DNA of 64,000 nucleotides from Rhodocyclales bacterium (GTDB lineage: Bacteria; Pseudomonadota; Gammaproteobacteria; Burkholderiales; Rhodocyclaceae). Shown piece by piece: positions 29,654 to 39,149 of the stretch. Each line of letters begins with the position of its first letter. Within the stretch, counting starts at the first letter, position 1. The notes below the pieces were generated by a model that was not told where the DNA came from, ran no database searches, and saw only the letters and a program-made list of their open reading frames with translations. The DNA lies in assembly GCA_016235165.1 (NCBI GenBank), contig JACRLX010000012.1, forward strand, positions 48,886 through 112,885, written 5' to 3'. The translations under genes were made by a program, and so were the position numbers.

Positions 29654-32600
29654 ATGTCCGCCCTGCCGACCTACGCCGAACTCCATTGCGTTTCCAACTT
29701 CAGCTTCCTGCGCGGGGCTTCCCATACCGAGGAACTGGTGGCGCGTGCGGTCGAACTGGGCTATGCGGCGCTGGCGATCACCGACGAGTGCAGCTTTGCC
29801 GGCAGCGTGCGCGCCCACCTCGCGGCACGCGGCCAGCCGCTCAAACTGATCCACGGCACCGAATTGACCCTGGCTTGCGGCATGAAGCTGGTGCTGCTGG
29901 CCTGCAACCGCGCCGGCTATGGCAACCTCGCGGCGCTGGTGACGCTGGGGCGGCGCCGCGCGGAGAAGGGCAGCTATCACCTGACGCGCATGGATCTGGC
30001 CGGCTGGGATGGCGGCGGGGTGCCGGATTGCCTGGCCTTGTGGATTTCCGCAGCAGGGACAAGAGTCGGCGCTGGCTCGCTTTGCGCGCCTGGGACGCCG
30101 CTTCGCGGGCAGGCGACGGCGACCTGGCAGGATGAAGCGCGCTGGCTCGCCGAACATTTCCCCGGCCGCGCCTGGATTGCCTATGAGCGCCACCTGCGAC
30201 CCGACGATGGCGAGCGGCTGAGGCATTTGCGCAGCCTGGCCGCCGCCGCGCGTTTGCCGTTGGTGGCGGCCGGCGATGTGCACATGCATGTACGTTCGCG
30301 GCGGCCCTTGCAGGATGCGCTGACCGCGCTGCGCCTGAAGACCACGGTGGCCGAGGCCGGCCATGCGCTGTTCCCCAACGGCGAACGCCACCTGCGTTCG
30401 CGCCTGGCGCTCTCGCGCCTGTATCCGCCCGAGCTGCTGGCCGAGACCATGAAGCTTGCGGCGCGCTGCGAGTTCTCGCTGGCCGAACTGCGCTACGAGT
30501 ATCCCGAGGAGGTGGTTCCGTCCGGCGAGACGCCGGATTCGTGGCTGCGCCGGCTGACCGAGGGCGGCCTCGCCCGCCACTATCCGGCCGGCGTGCCGGA
30601 CAAGGTGCGCAGACAGGTGGAGCACGAACTGCGGTTGATCGCGGAGCTGGCCTATGCGCCCTACTTCCTTACCGTACATGATGTCGTTGCCTGGGCCCGG
30701 CGGCAGGGCATCCTCTGCCAGGGGCGCGGTTCGGCGGCCAACTCGGCGGTTTGCTACGCGCTTGGCATCACGGCGGTGAACCCGGCGGAAAGCGAGATGT
30801 TGTTCGAGCGCTTTGTCTCGAAGGAACGCAACGAGCCGCCCGACATCGATGTCGATTTCGAACACCAGCGGCGCGAGGAAGTGGTCCAGTACATCTACGG
30901 GAAGTACGGCCGCGAGCGCGCCGCGCTGGCCGCCGCGGTGACTTGTTATCGCACCCGCGGCGCCTTGCGTGATGCCGGTCGCGCGCTGGGTTTTCCGCTG
31001 ACGGCAATCGAGCACCTGGCGGCCAACCTGGCCTGGTGGGACCGGCGCGAGGAACTGCCGGCCCGTTTTGCCGAGGCCGGGCTCGATCCAGCCGATCCGG
31101 CGGTGCAGCGCTGGCTGGGCATCGCCGCGATGCTGGTCGGCTTCCCGCGCCACCTGTCGCAGCATGTCGGCGGCTTCGTCATCAGTCGCGGCCGGCTCGA
31201 TCGCCTGGTGCCGGTGGAGAACGCGGCCATGCCTGCGCGCACCGTGATCCAGTGGGACAAGGACGATATCGAGGCGCTGGGCCTGATGAAGGTGGACGTG
31301 CTGGCGCTGGGCATGCTCACGGCGCTGCGCCGCATGTTCGACGCCGTGACCCTGCGTCACGGTTGCCCCCTCGGCCTGGCCGAGGTGCCGCAGGGCGATG
31401 TCGCGACCTACGAAATGATTTCGCGCGCCGATACCGTCGGCGTGTTCCAGATCGAGTCGCGCGCGCAGATGGCGATGCTGCCGCGCCTCAAGCCGGCCGG
31501 CTTCTACGACCTCGTCATCGAGGTGGCGCTGGTGCGCCCGGGGCCGATCCAGGGCGGCATGGTCCATCCCTACCTGCGGCGGCGCGAAGGAAAGGAGCCG
31601 ATCCACTATTACTCGGAAGCCTTGAAAAGCGTGCTCAAGCGCACCCTGGGCGTGCCGATTTTTCAGGAGCAGGCGATGCAGATCGCCATCGTCGCCGCCG
31701 GCTTCACGCCCGGCGAGGCCGACCGGCTGCGGCGCGCCATGGCGGCGTGGAAGAAAAAGGGTGGCCTGGAACCCTTTCGCGACCGGCTGCTGGACGGCAT
31801 GCGCGAGCGTGGCTATCCCGAGGAATTCGCCGCCGCGCTTTACCGCCAGATCCAGGGTTTCGGCGATTACGGTTTTCCCGAGTCGCATGCGGCGAGCTTC
31901 GCCCTGCTGGCCTATGTTTCGGCCTGGCTCAAATGCCATGAGCCGGCGGCCTTCCTGCTCGGCCTGCTCAATGCGCAGCCCATGGGTTTCTACGGGCCGG
32001 CGCAACTGGTGCAGGATGCGCGCCGCCACGGCGTCGCGGTGAAGCCGGTCGATGTCACCGCCAGCGCCTGGGAGTGCTCACTGGAGGGCAAAGATCTTGC
32101 CACCGTGCGCCTTGGCCTGTTGCAGGTGAACGGCCTGCCCGCTGCCGCTGGCGCGCGCATCGTCGCCGCACGCGAACAGGCGCCCTTTGCCGATCTCGCC
32201 GACCTGGCGCGGCGCGCGCGGCTCGGGCAGGGCGAGCTCGACCTGCTGGCCGCCGCCGGCGCGCTGCGGCAGCTTGCCGGCCATCGCCGCCAGGCGGCCT
32301 GGGCCGCCGCCGCCGTGCCGCTGCAACGCGACCTTTTTGCCGGCATCGCGCCGCGCGAAGCGGATGTGCTGTTGCCCGCGCCGCGCGAAGGCGAGGAAAT
32401 CGTCGCCGATTACGGCAGCCTCGGTCTCACCCTTGGTCGCCATCCGCTGGCCTTGTTGCGCGGACGGCTGGCGGCGAAACGCTATCTGTCGGCGCTGGAG
32501 CTACGGCGCCAGGGCGATCGCGCCGTGGTGCGCTGCGCCGGGCTGGTTACCGGCCGCCAGCGCCCTGAAACCGCCAGCGGCGTGATCTTCGTCACCCTGG

Positions 32601-32815
32601 AAGACGAAACCGGCTGCGCCAATGTCGTGGTGTTCAACGAATTGGCGTCCCGCCAGCGCCGACTTCTGCTCGGCAGCCGCCTGCTCGGCGTGGCCGGCCA
32701 GTTGCAGGTGGAAGGCAGGGGCGAGCATGCCGTGGTGCATCTCGTCGCCAAGCGTTTGTTCGACCACAGCGGACTGCTGGGTACCTTGCTGACCCGCAGC
32801 CGGGATTTTCATTGA
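29654..32815 (+). CDS. dnaE2: error-prone DNA polymerase III alpha subunit DnaE2
   Basis: PTYAELHCVSNFSFLRGASHTEELVARAVELGYAALAITDECSFAG; C-terminus LLTRSRDFH. Confidence 0.96.
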   Translation: MSALPTYAELHCVSNFSFLRGASHTEELVARAVELGYAALAITDECSFAGSVRAHLAARGQPLKLIHGTELTLACGMKLVLLACNRAGYGNLAALVTLGRRRAEKGSYHLTRMDLAGWDGGGVPDCLALWISAAGTRVGAGSLCAPGTPLRGQATATWQDEARWLAEHFPGRAWIAYERHLRPDDGERLRHLRSLAAAARLPLVAAGDVHMHVRSRRPLQDALTALRLKTTVAEAGHALFPNGERHLRSRLALSRLYPPELLAETMKLAARCEFSLAELRYEYPEEVVPSGETPDSWLRRLTEGGLARHYPAGVPDKVRRQVEHELRLIAELAYAPYFLTVHDVVAWARRQGILCQGRGSAANSAVCYALGITAVNPAESEMLFERFVSKERNEPPDIDVDFEHQRREEVVQYIYGKYGRERAALAAAVTCYRTRGALRDAGRALGFPLTAIEHLAANLAWWDRREELPARFAEAGLDPADPAVQRWLGIAAMLVGFPRHLSQHVGGFVISRGRLDRLVPVENAAMPARTVIQWDKDDIEALGLMKVDVLALGMLTALRRMFDAVTLRHGCPLGLAEVPQGDVATYEMISRADTVGVFQIESRAQMAMLPRLKPAGFYDLVIEVALVRPGPIQGGMVHPYLRRREGKEPIHYYSEALKSVLKRTLGVPIFQEQAMQIAIVAAGFTPGEADRLRRAMAAWKKKGGLEPFRDRLLDGMRERGYPEEFAAALYRQIQGFGDYGFPESHAASFALLAYVSAWLKCHEPAAFLLGLLNAQPMGFYGPAQLVQDARRHGVAVKPVDVTASAWECSLEGKDLATVRLGLLQVNGLPAAAGARIVAAREQAPFADLADLARRARLGQGELDLLAAAGALRQLAGHRRQAAWAAAAVPLQRDLFAGIAPREADVLLPAPREGEEIVADYGSLGLTLGRHPLALLRGRLAAKRYLSALELRRQGDRAVVRCAGLVTGRQRPETASGVIFVTLEDETGCANVVVFNELASRQRRLLLGSRLLGVAGQLQVEGRGEHAVVHLVAKRLFDHSGLLGTLLTRSRDFH

Positions 32816-32858
32816 GTTCCGCCAGCACCAGAAAACAGAACGCTGGTGGTAATGATCG

Positions 32859-33599
32859 TCATCCCAATCGTGCCGCCTCCGCCGCAACGTGACCCGCAAG
32901 CGCAGTGACAAATGCCTTAAGCCCTGTCATTGACGACATCTCCGCAAACTCGCCACTCGTGGCGGCGCTGCGCTTTGATGTGATGAGACTGGCGGTCGTG
33001 TAAAGCTGTTCCTGCACAAGCTTTTGGCATAGCAGGTCGTAGCGTTCGAGATAGGACGCATTCTTGAATTCCGCAAATACCGGAAAGTGCGGCGATGAGT
33101 CCTTGACCGGCGACCTGGACTTGGCGGCATCCTCGACCATCATCAGCCAGCCGACGAACGGACGCGGCTGTTTTCCGAACGCGCCTTCGCGGTAAGCCGT
33201 CCACAGATCGTGCGCGGTGCCGATGGCCTCTTCGGTGCGGTTGTTGAAGTTGTTGCCGAACGATGGGCCGACCTGGCTCTTCAGCTCGATGGTGGCGATC
33301 AGGTTGCCCTTGTGGATGACCAGCAGATCCCAAAGTTTGGTCGGCCGGAAGTAACCCGGCAAGGTCAGCACCGTGCGTTCACGATGAATCTGCGCGTGGG
33401 CCAAGCCGTTGGCTTTGACGATGTCAATCACCAAGGCAACGAACTCATCCATGTTCTTGCCGCCGGTAACGCCTGCACGTTCGCCCCGGTCGGTTTTGCC
33501 TGATTCAATCTGTTTTGTCGACGCTGCTTTCCGCGCCTTCCAGAACGCCTTTACGGCCTTGCGGGCGCGCTTTTCGTAATCGACAAGATCAAGAGCCAT
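32859..33599 (-). CDS. type II restriction endonuclease, PaeR7I/XhoI-like
   Basis: [21 protein letters not shown]...[54 protein letters not shown], recognised as PaeR7I family. Confidence 0.85.
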   Translation of the reverse strand: MALDLVDYEKRARKAVKAFWKARKAASTKQIESGKTDRGERAGVTGGKNMDEFVALVIDIVKANGLAHAQIHRERTVLTLPGYFRPTKLWDLLVIHKGNLIATIELKSQVGPSFGNNFNNRTEEAIGTAHDLWTAYREGAFGKQPRPFVGWLMMVEDAAKSRSPVKDSSPHFPVFAEFKNASYLERYDLLCQKLVQEQLYTTASLITSKRSAATSGEFAEMSSMTGLKAFVTALAGHVAAEAARLG

Positions 33600-35339
33600 T
33601 TATTCCCCATTGCCTCCAAGGCCGGACTTTTCCTCGTGGCTGAGCCTGTAAAGCTTGAACACGGCACGATTGCACGCCTGCATATCCCGCTTCGTGGCGG
33701 CATCGATCAGTTCAAGCCGCAATGAATCGGAAACGCTTTGCCAATGCGGGAGACGCAGGCGTCTGAGATATTGCGCCTGGAATCTCAGGAAGCCGCCGCG
33801 CATTCTGGTTGAGTAAGTCGCTACGAATAAGCGGGTAACCGCCGAGAGCATTACGGCCTGAAGCGCGCGCAAGTTCCACTGCTCGGAAGTCACGAAATAC
33901 AGATTGTGATGCGGGTACAGTTCCCCCGGTTCGAAAACAATGTGAGCCTCGCCCTTGATGTCGGGAATCAGCAGCTTCGGCTTGCTGGCAAGGGATGGAG
34001 TGATGCGATCGATGGTGCGATACCAGTTGTTCGGGGTTTTCCGCGCACAGTGCCGACCGGCAATGACATCCTTCCGCGATTCAAGATAGCGACGCAGGCG
34101 CGGGTAGTTTTGTAGATCGACCAGTCCACCCGATTCGGAGAACGGATTGATCACGCCCTTCCGCCGCCACTTCACCTCGCCGGATACGATGTCGCGAGTT
34201 GTCACCAATGGCAGCTTTCGGTCCGGTTCGACATCGAGAGTGTCGAAGTCACCGATGAAAGCCTTGTCCGCGCCGGTCGCAACACCGATACCTACCACGC
34301 AACCCGCTTCCTCGAGGCTCGGAAACTGTCGCTCAAGTCGTCGAATAAGCGCCATCTGATCGGCGGATTCGAGGAGCCATGGCTCATCGCCTTCGGTGAC
34401 TCGCGCCAGTTCACGGACGGAGCCGCAATCGTGCGGCAAGGTCTCGGCGCGCAAGGCCTCGGCCAGTTTTTTCAAGGTCGCATGCTCGATGGCGGGGCGA
34501 TGGGCAATGCGTGTCGTGCCAGGGTTATCCCGACCAATGATGGTGATCGCCGGATAGGCGATCACATCGGAATGAAAGGCACGCGTGTCCACCATGTCGA
34601 CATAGATTTTCAGATGGAACTGGTTGGCTACAAGGCTGCGCAACGGGCCACCATAGCGGTTCTTCATCCAGCGATCGGCGCAGATGAAGCCCAGACTACC
34701 GCCAACTGAAAGTGCTGAAAGCGATCGCTCGATGAAGGGAATATATAGATCGGCCCGGTCATACATTGTTTGATAGCGGCCGCGATATTCCGCGAGCAAT
34801 GGCGCCGGTATCAGTTCTTGACGCACGTAGGGCGGATTCCCCACGATGAAATCGAAATCCCGGTCGAGATGAGTCAAAAGGAAGTCGCCACGGATCAACC
34901 ATCGGTCGGCAAGCGCCGTCGCAGTTTGCCTGACCAAATCTTCCTGCAACAGTGTCGTGATTACTGCGTCACGGGTAGATTCAAATGTTCCATGGTGAAG
35001 CTCCACCGCACGAATCGTGTCGCCCAGATCATTCAGCGCATCGCGCGGACCATTTTCGATCCGCCACGCCTTTAACAGCCGCTTGATTGCGGCTAACAGA
35101 AAGTCTCCACCGCCGAATGAGGGTTCCAGGAGGCACTTCCGGGTCAGCGCCTGGTCTTCGGTATATCCGATCAGATCGAGGATGAACTCGACAACTTCGA
35201 CTTTCGTGAAGATTGCCCCTCGCGATTCCGTTCCTTCCGCAGTCGACAACTTCTCCAGTGCAGCTGCCGCCTTGGCGGAAAGCGAGCCGCTCATTCGATC
35301 ATTCAAGTCAAGATTGAATTGCCGCGATGTGAAGTTCAT
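33600..35339 (-). CDS. N6-adenine DNA methyltransferase (class I, NPPY) of the R-M system
   Basis: [38 protein letters not shown] (SAM motif); followed directly by the endonuclease gene. Confidence 0.88.
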   Translation of the reverse strand: MNFTSRQFNLDLNDRMSGSLSAKAAAALEKLSTAEGTESRGAIFTKVEVVEFILDLIGYTEDQALTRKCLLEPSFGGGDFLLAAIKRLLKAWRIENGPRDALNDLGDTIRAVELHHGTFESTRDAVITTLLQEDLVRQTATALADRWLIRGDFLLTHLDRDFDFIVGNPPYVRQELIPAPLLAEYRGRYQTMYDRADLYIPFIERSLSALSVGGSLGFICADRWMKNRYGGPLRSLVANQFHLKIYVDMVDTRAFHSDVIAYPAITIIGRDNPGTTRIAHRPAIEHATLKKLAEALRAETLPHDCGSVRELARVTEGDEPWLLESADQMALIRRLERQFPSLEEAGCVVGIGVATGADKAFIGDFDTLDVEPDRKLPLVTTRDIVSGEVKWRRKGVINPFSESGGLVDLQNYPRLRRYLESRKDVIAGRHCARKTPNNWYRTIDRITPSLASKPKLLIPDIKGEAHIVFEPGELYPHHNLYFVTSEQWNLRALQAVMLSAVTRLFVATYSTRMRGGFLRFQAQYLRRLRLPHWQSVSDSLRLELIDAATKRDMQACNRAVFKLYRLSHEEKSGLGGNGE

Positions 35340-35419
35340 GATCCCTGTGGTTTACGCTTAAGACTTCACCGGCGTCGGTTGAGTACATGGGGTAACAACG
35401 CCAATCTACTCATGAAGCA

Positions 35420-35445
35420 ATCGCTGGTTTCATTATGCCAGCGAT
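35420..35445. repeat. 8-bp perfect inverted repeat (hairpin) upstream of the methyltransferase gene
   Basis: ATCGCTGG-TTTCATTATG-CCAGCGAT. Confidence 0.6.
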
Positions 35446-35490
35446 GCACCATCGATCGCCAAAGCCCCACATTCATCATTGGGCGGCCAG

Positions 35491-35620
35491 TGGCATGATC
35501 TTCGTTGATCTGGAAGAAGGAGCTGATCCAGCCGAGGGAATGGTGCTCGTCGATTTGGCGTCTCGCCAGCGCCGACTTTTGCGCAACACGCTGCCCACCC
35601 GCAGCCGCGACTTCCACTAG
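35491..35620 (+). pseudogene. relic of a dnaE2 3' end (internally deleted)
   Basis: ASGMIFVDLEEGADPAEGMVLVDLASRQRRLLRNTLPTRSRDFH* aligns to DnaE2 ASGVIFVTLEDETGCANVVVFNELASRQRRLLLGSRLLG...LLTRSRDFH*. Confidence 0.85.
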
Positions 35621-35629
35621 ACTTCCTGC

Positions 35630-36505
35630 ATGGAACGCATCGATTTTGCCGCCGCCGACGGCTACCCACTCGCCGCCTATCGCTTCGATCCGCACGGTCC
35701 GACGCGGGGACAGGTCGCGATCGCGGCGGCGATGGCGGTGCCGCAAGCCTTCTACAGCCACTTCGCGCGCTGGCTGGCGCGGTGCGGCTATGTCGCGTGG
35801 ACCTTCGACTATCGCGGTATTGGTGAATCGCTCAAGGGCCCGCGCCGGCGGGTGAAGGCCGATCTTGCCGACTGGCTGCACAAGGACTACGACGCCTTGC
35901 TGCGGCACATCGCGGCCGGGGCGCCCGAGCAGCCGCTGATGGTCGTCGGCCACAGCTTCGGCGGCCAGGTGGTGCCCCTGCTGCCTTCGCGCGAGCGCCT
36001 CGCCGGCTTGGTGAACATCGCCGTTGGCAGCGGTTCGACGCGCCATCTGGCGCCGCGCACGAGGCGTTCGGCACCATTGTTGTGGCATGTGCTGGCGCCG
36101 ACGCTTTGCCCCTTGTTCGGTTACTTTCCCGGGTCGCGCATCGGCGTCGTCGGTGATCTGCCCACCGGCGCCATGATGCAATGGCGGCGCTGGTGCCTGA
36201 CGCCGGAATACCTGCTCAGCGGCGAGCCCGGCGCGCGCGAGGCTTATGCCACGGCAAGCTACCCGGTGCTGGCGTTGAGCTTTGCCGACGATGAGCTGTT
36301 GCACGAATCCGGCTCGCACCTGTTGCACGGCGCTTACCGCCAGGGCGGGGTGGACTATCGTTCGATCACGCCCGCCGCGCATGGCTTGCAACGCATCGGG
36401 CATTTTGGTTTTTTCAAGCCCCAGGGCGAGGCCGCCCTGTGGCCGCTGGTCACCGAATGGCTGGACCATGCCGGCGGCGCCTGGCGGCGGACCAGGGCGC
36501 CCTGA
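35630..36505 (+). CDS. alpha/beta hydrolase
   Basis: MVVGHSFGGQVVPLLP (GHSFGG nucleophile elbow); YVAWTFDYRGIGES. Confidence 0.85.
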   Translation: MERIDFAAADGYPLAAYRFDPHGPTRGQVAIAAAMAVPQAFYSHFARWLARCGYVAWTFDYRGIGESLKGPRRRVKADLADWLHKDYDALLRHIAAGAPEQPLMVVGHSFGGQVVPLLPSRERLAGLVNIAVGSGSTRHLAPRTRRSAPLLWHVLAPTLCPLFGYFPGSRIGVVGDLPTGAMMQWRRWCLTPEYLLSGEPGAREAYATASYPVLALSFADDELLHESGSHLLHGAYRQGGVDYRSITPAAHGLQRIGHFGFFKPQGEAALWPLVTEWLDHAGGAWRRTRAP

Positions 36506-36549
36506 CCGTTTCCGACGCGAAGCGAAAAGTCGGCGCTGACGATACGGCG

Positions 36550-39102
36550 CTAGCCGTCGAGCGCCCGGCGCAGATCGGCGATGGTCTGCTCCAGCTTGGC
36601 CAGCAGCAGCCGACAGCCGGCATCGATTTCCTCGGGCTTGCCTTCCTTCAGGATCAGCGCGTGCAGTTGTTTCGCGCTGTCGGCGAGTTGCGTGGCGCCG
36701 ACGCTGCCGGCCGATCCCTTCAGCGTATGCGTCAATTCCCGCAGCCCGGCCAGGTTGCCGCTGGTACGAAAGTCCTCGATGCGCGCGATGTCCTTGAGGT
36801 GGGTGTCGGCAAACAGCGCGAGGATGCGCGAATAGGTGCGCATGTCGCCGCGCACCACATCGAGGCCGCGGTCAATATCCAGGCCCGCCACCTGTTCGAG
36901 ACGGTGCCGCCACGCCACGGTGTCGCGCGGGGGCTCCGTCGCGGCAACCCGGCGCGCCGGCTCCGGGGGGGCGGCTTCATCGGATTCCCCGGCTTCGGTA
37001 GCGGTGGGCCGCTCGTCCGTTTGTGTCGGCCGCTGCGGGCTGCGCTGCAACCAGGTCAACAGCGCGGCATACAGGTCCTCGGGCTCGACCGGCTTGGCGA
37101 CGAAGTCGTCCATCCCCGCGTCGAGGCAGGCGCAGCGGTTTTCCTCGAACACATTGGCGGTCAGGGCGAGGATGGGTACGTCCCGACAGGAGCGCAGGCC
37201 ACGGATCGCACGTGTCGCTTCGAGGCCATCCAGGCGCGGCATCTGGATGTCCATCAGGATCAGCTGGTAGCGGCCCGAGGCGGCCTTGTCGATCGCATCC
37301 ATGCCGTCCACGGCGATGTCGGTATCCATGCCGGCGCCATACAGCAGTTCGAGGGCGACTTCGCGGTTGATCACGTTGTCCTCCACCAGCAGCAGCTTCG
37401 CTCCGCCGTGCTGGCGGCGCAGCTCGGCCTCGCTGCTCTCGGCGTTCAGCGTTGTGGTTTCGGGCATCACGCCGTGTCCGCGCTGCAGGCGCGCGGTGAA
37501 CCAGAAGCGGCTGCCCTGGCCGGGCCGGCTCTCGACCCCGACCTCGCCTTCCATCAGTTCGGCGAGGTGGCGGGTAATCGCCAGGCCGAGGCCCGCGCCG
37601 CCATAGCTGCGCGTGTCGGAGCCGTCGATCTGGCCAAAGGCGTGGAACAGGTTGGTCAGTTCTTCCGCGGCAACGCCGATGCCGTGGTCTTCGACTTCGA
37701 AGCGTAGCAGCAGCGTGTCGGCGAACTCCCCGATCAGCTTGACCCGCAGCTGGATACGGCCCTTTTCCGAGAACTTGATGGCGTTCGAGACGTAGTTAAA
37801 CAATGCCTGGCGCAGCCGCATCGGGTCGCCGCGCAGCCAGGGCGGAACCTGGTCGGCTTCGATGTCGAGCACCAGCTGCCGCGCCCTGGCGTCGTCAAAG
37901 GTCTGCGAGCGGACGTGGTCGAGGACTGCCGGCAGGGCAAAGTCCTTGTGATCCAGTTGCAGGGTATTGGATTCGATTTTCGAGATGTCGAGGATGTCTT
38001 CGATCACCGACAGCAGGTGGTTTGCCGCGGTATCGACCTTCGCCAGTCGCTCGGCCTGGGCTGGCGTCGGCTTGCCTCGACGCAGGAGATGGGTCAGGCC
38101 GATGATGGCGTTCATCGGCGTGCGGATTTCATGGCTGATATTGGCCAGGAAGCGGCTTTTGGCCTGGCTGGCCCGCTCCGCTGCTTCCTTGGCGGCGGCA
38201 AGCTCGGCGGTGCGTGCGACGACCTGTTCCTCGAGTTGGTCGCGATGCCGCGCCAGTTCTTCGCGGCTGGCGTCGAGCGCCGCGGTGCGCTCGGCGACCT
38301 GGTCGGTCATCTGGTTGAATTCACGCGCCAGCTCGCCAAGCTCGTCCGCGTCGCCCGCTTCGACACGGGCCGCCGCATCGCCGGTGGCCAGGCGCCGGGT
38401 GCCGGCGCGGATCTGGCTGAGGCGGCGCAGCACCAGGCGATCGATCAGCAGGCCGAGCAGCACGAACATCAGGGCGTAGGCAGGCAGGCTCCAGCCCAGG
38501 CGCTGCAACCAGCGGTCGAGGGCCACCGCGTCGTAGTGCGCGACCGGCATGCGCACGCTGATCAGGCCGCGGACCTCGCCGAGGCGGAATTCCTCTCCGC
38601 GCATGTCGCCGGCGGCGGGGGCGTACCCGTCGGCGCCATGGCAGCCCAGGCAAGGCGTCGCGATGCGCAAGGGCATGGCGTATTGCCGAAACGGATCGCC
38701 ATTGAAATCGACCACCGGCTCGATGCGTTCGCCGGCCTGGGGGTTGTCGCGAAACCACTTGATGGCGTCGAGTTCGGAACGGTCGGCCTGGTTCTCCGGA
38801 TTGCGCGGATGGTCGGAGACGGCGCGGAAATGAATCTTGCTGCCGGTCAGGCGCCCGAATTCGCGCGAGATGCGGTCCAGCGCCAGCTCCGGGGCGAATC
38901 CGGCGGGGCCGCGATTGGCGCCGACCTGTCCGTGATAGGTGAAATAGGTGGCATGCAGCAGGCCACCGATGGCGCGGGCATCGCGCCACAAGCGCTGTTC
39001 CTGTTCGCCGGCCTGGCGCCGGTATTCCAGCCCGAGGTCGAGCATCGAGACCACCCCCGCCAGGATGACGAGGGCAAACCAGATCTTTCCACGCAGGCTC
39101 AT
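36550..39102 (-). CDS. hybrid sensor kinase with DUF3365-like haem-c (CxxCH) sensor, HAMP, HisKA, HATPase, REC, Hpt
   Basis: [56 protein letters not shown]; Hpt [17 protein letters not shown]. Confidence 0.88.
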   Translation of the reverse strand: MSLRGKIWFALVILAGVVSMLDLGLEYRRQAGEQEQRLWRDARAIGGLLHATYFTYHGQVGANRGPAGFAPELALDRISREFGRLTGSKIHFRAVSDHPRNPENQADRSELDAIKWFRDNPQAGERIEPVVDFNGDPFRQYAMPLRIATPCLGCHGADGYAPAAGDMRGEEFRLGEVRGLISVRMPVAHYDAVALDRWLQRLGWSLPAYALMFVLLGLLIDRLVLRRLSQIRAGTRRLATGDAAARVEAGDADELGELAREFNQMTDQVAERTAALDASREELARHRDQLEEQVVARTAELAAAKEAAERASQAKSRFLANISHEIRTPMNAIIGLTHLLRRGKPTPAQAERLAKVDTAANHLLSVIEDILDISKIESNTLQLDHKDFALPAVLDHVRSQTFDDARARQLVLDIEADQVPPWLRGDPMRLRQALFNYVSNAIKFSEKGRIQLRVKLIGEFADTLLLRFEVEDHGIGVAAEELTNLFHAFGQIDGSDTRSYGGAGLGLAITRHLAELMEGEVGVESRPGQGSRFWFTARLQRGHGVMPETTTLNAESSEAELRRQHGGAKLLLVEDNVINREVALELLYGAGMDTDIAVDGMDAIDKAASGRYQLILMDIQMPRLDGLEATRAIRGLRSCRDVPILALTANVFEENRCACLDAGMDDFVAKPVEPEDLYAALLTWLQRSPQRPTQTDERPTATEAGESDEAAPPEPARRVAATEPPRDTVAWRHRLEQVAGLDIDRGLDVVRGDMRTYSRILALFADTHLKDIARIEDFRTSGNLAGLRELTHTLKGSAGSVGATQLADSAKQLHALILKEGKPEEIDAGCRLLLAKLEQTIADLRRALDG

Positions 39103-39149
39103 TTCAGCAAGACATCAAAGGCTGCCCAAGGGGCTTGAGTCTAGCGTAA

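Noticed and set aside
29306-32029. 907-aa minus-strand ORF
   Set aside because: Antisense to the TauE/SafE and dnaE2 genes; no domain signature.
32821-32851. Inverted repeat CACCAG...CTGGTG after dnaE2 as a terminator
   Set aside because: Six-base stem with an 11-nt AT-containing loop and no following T-run; too weak to call.
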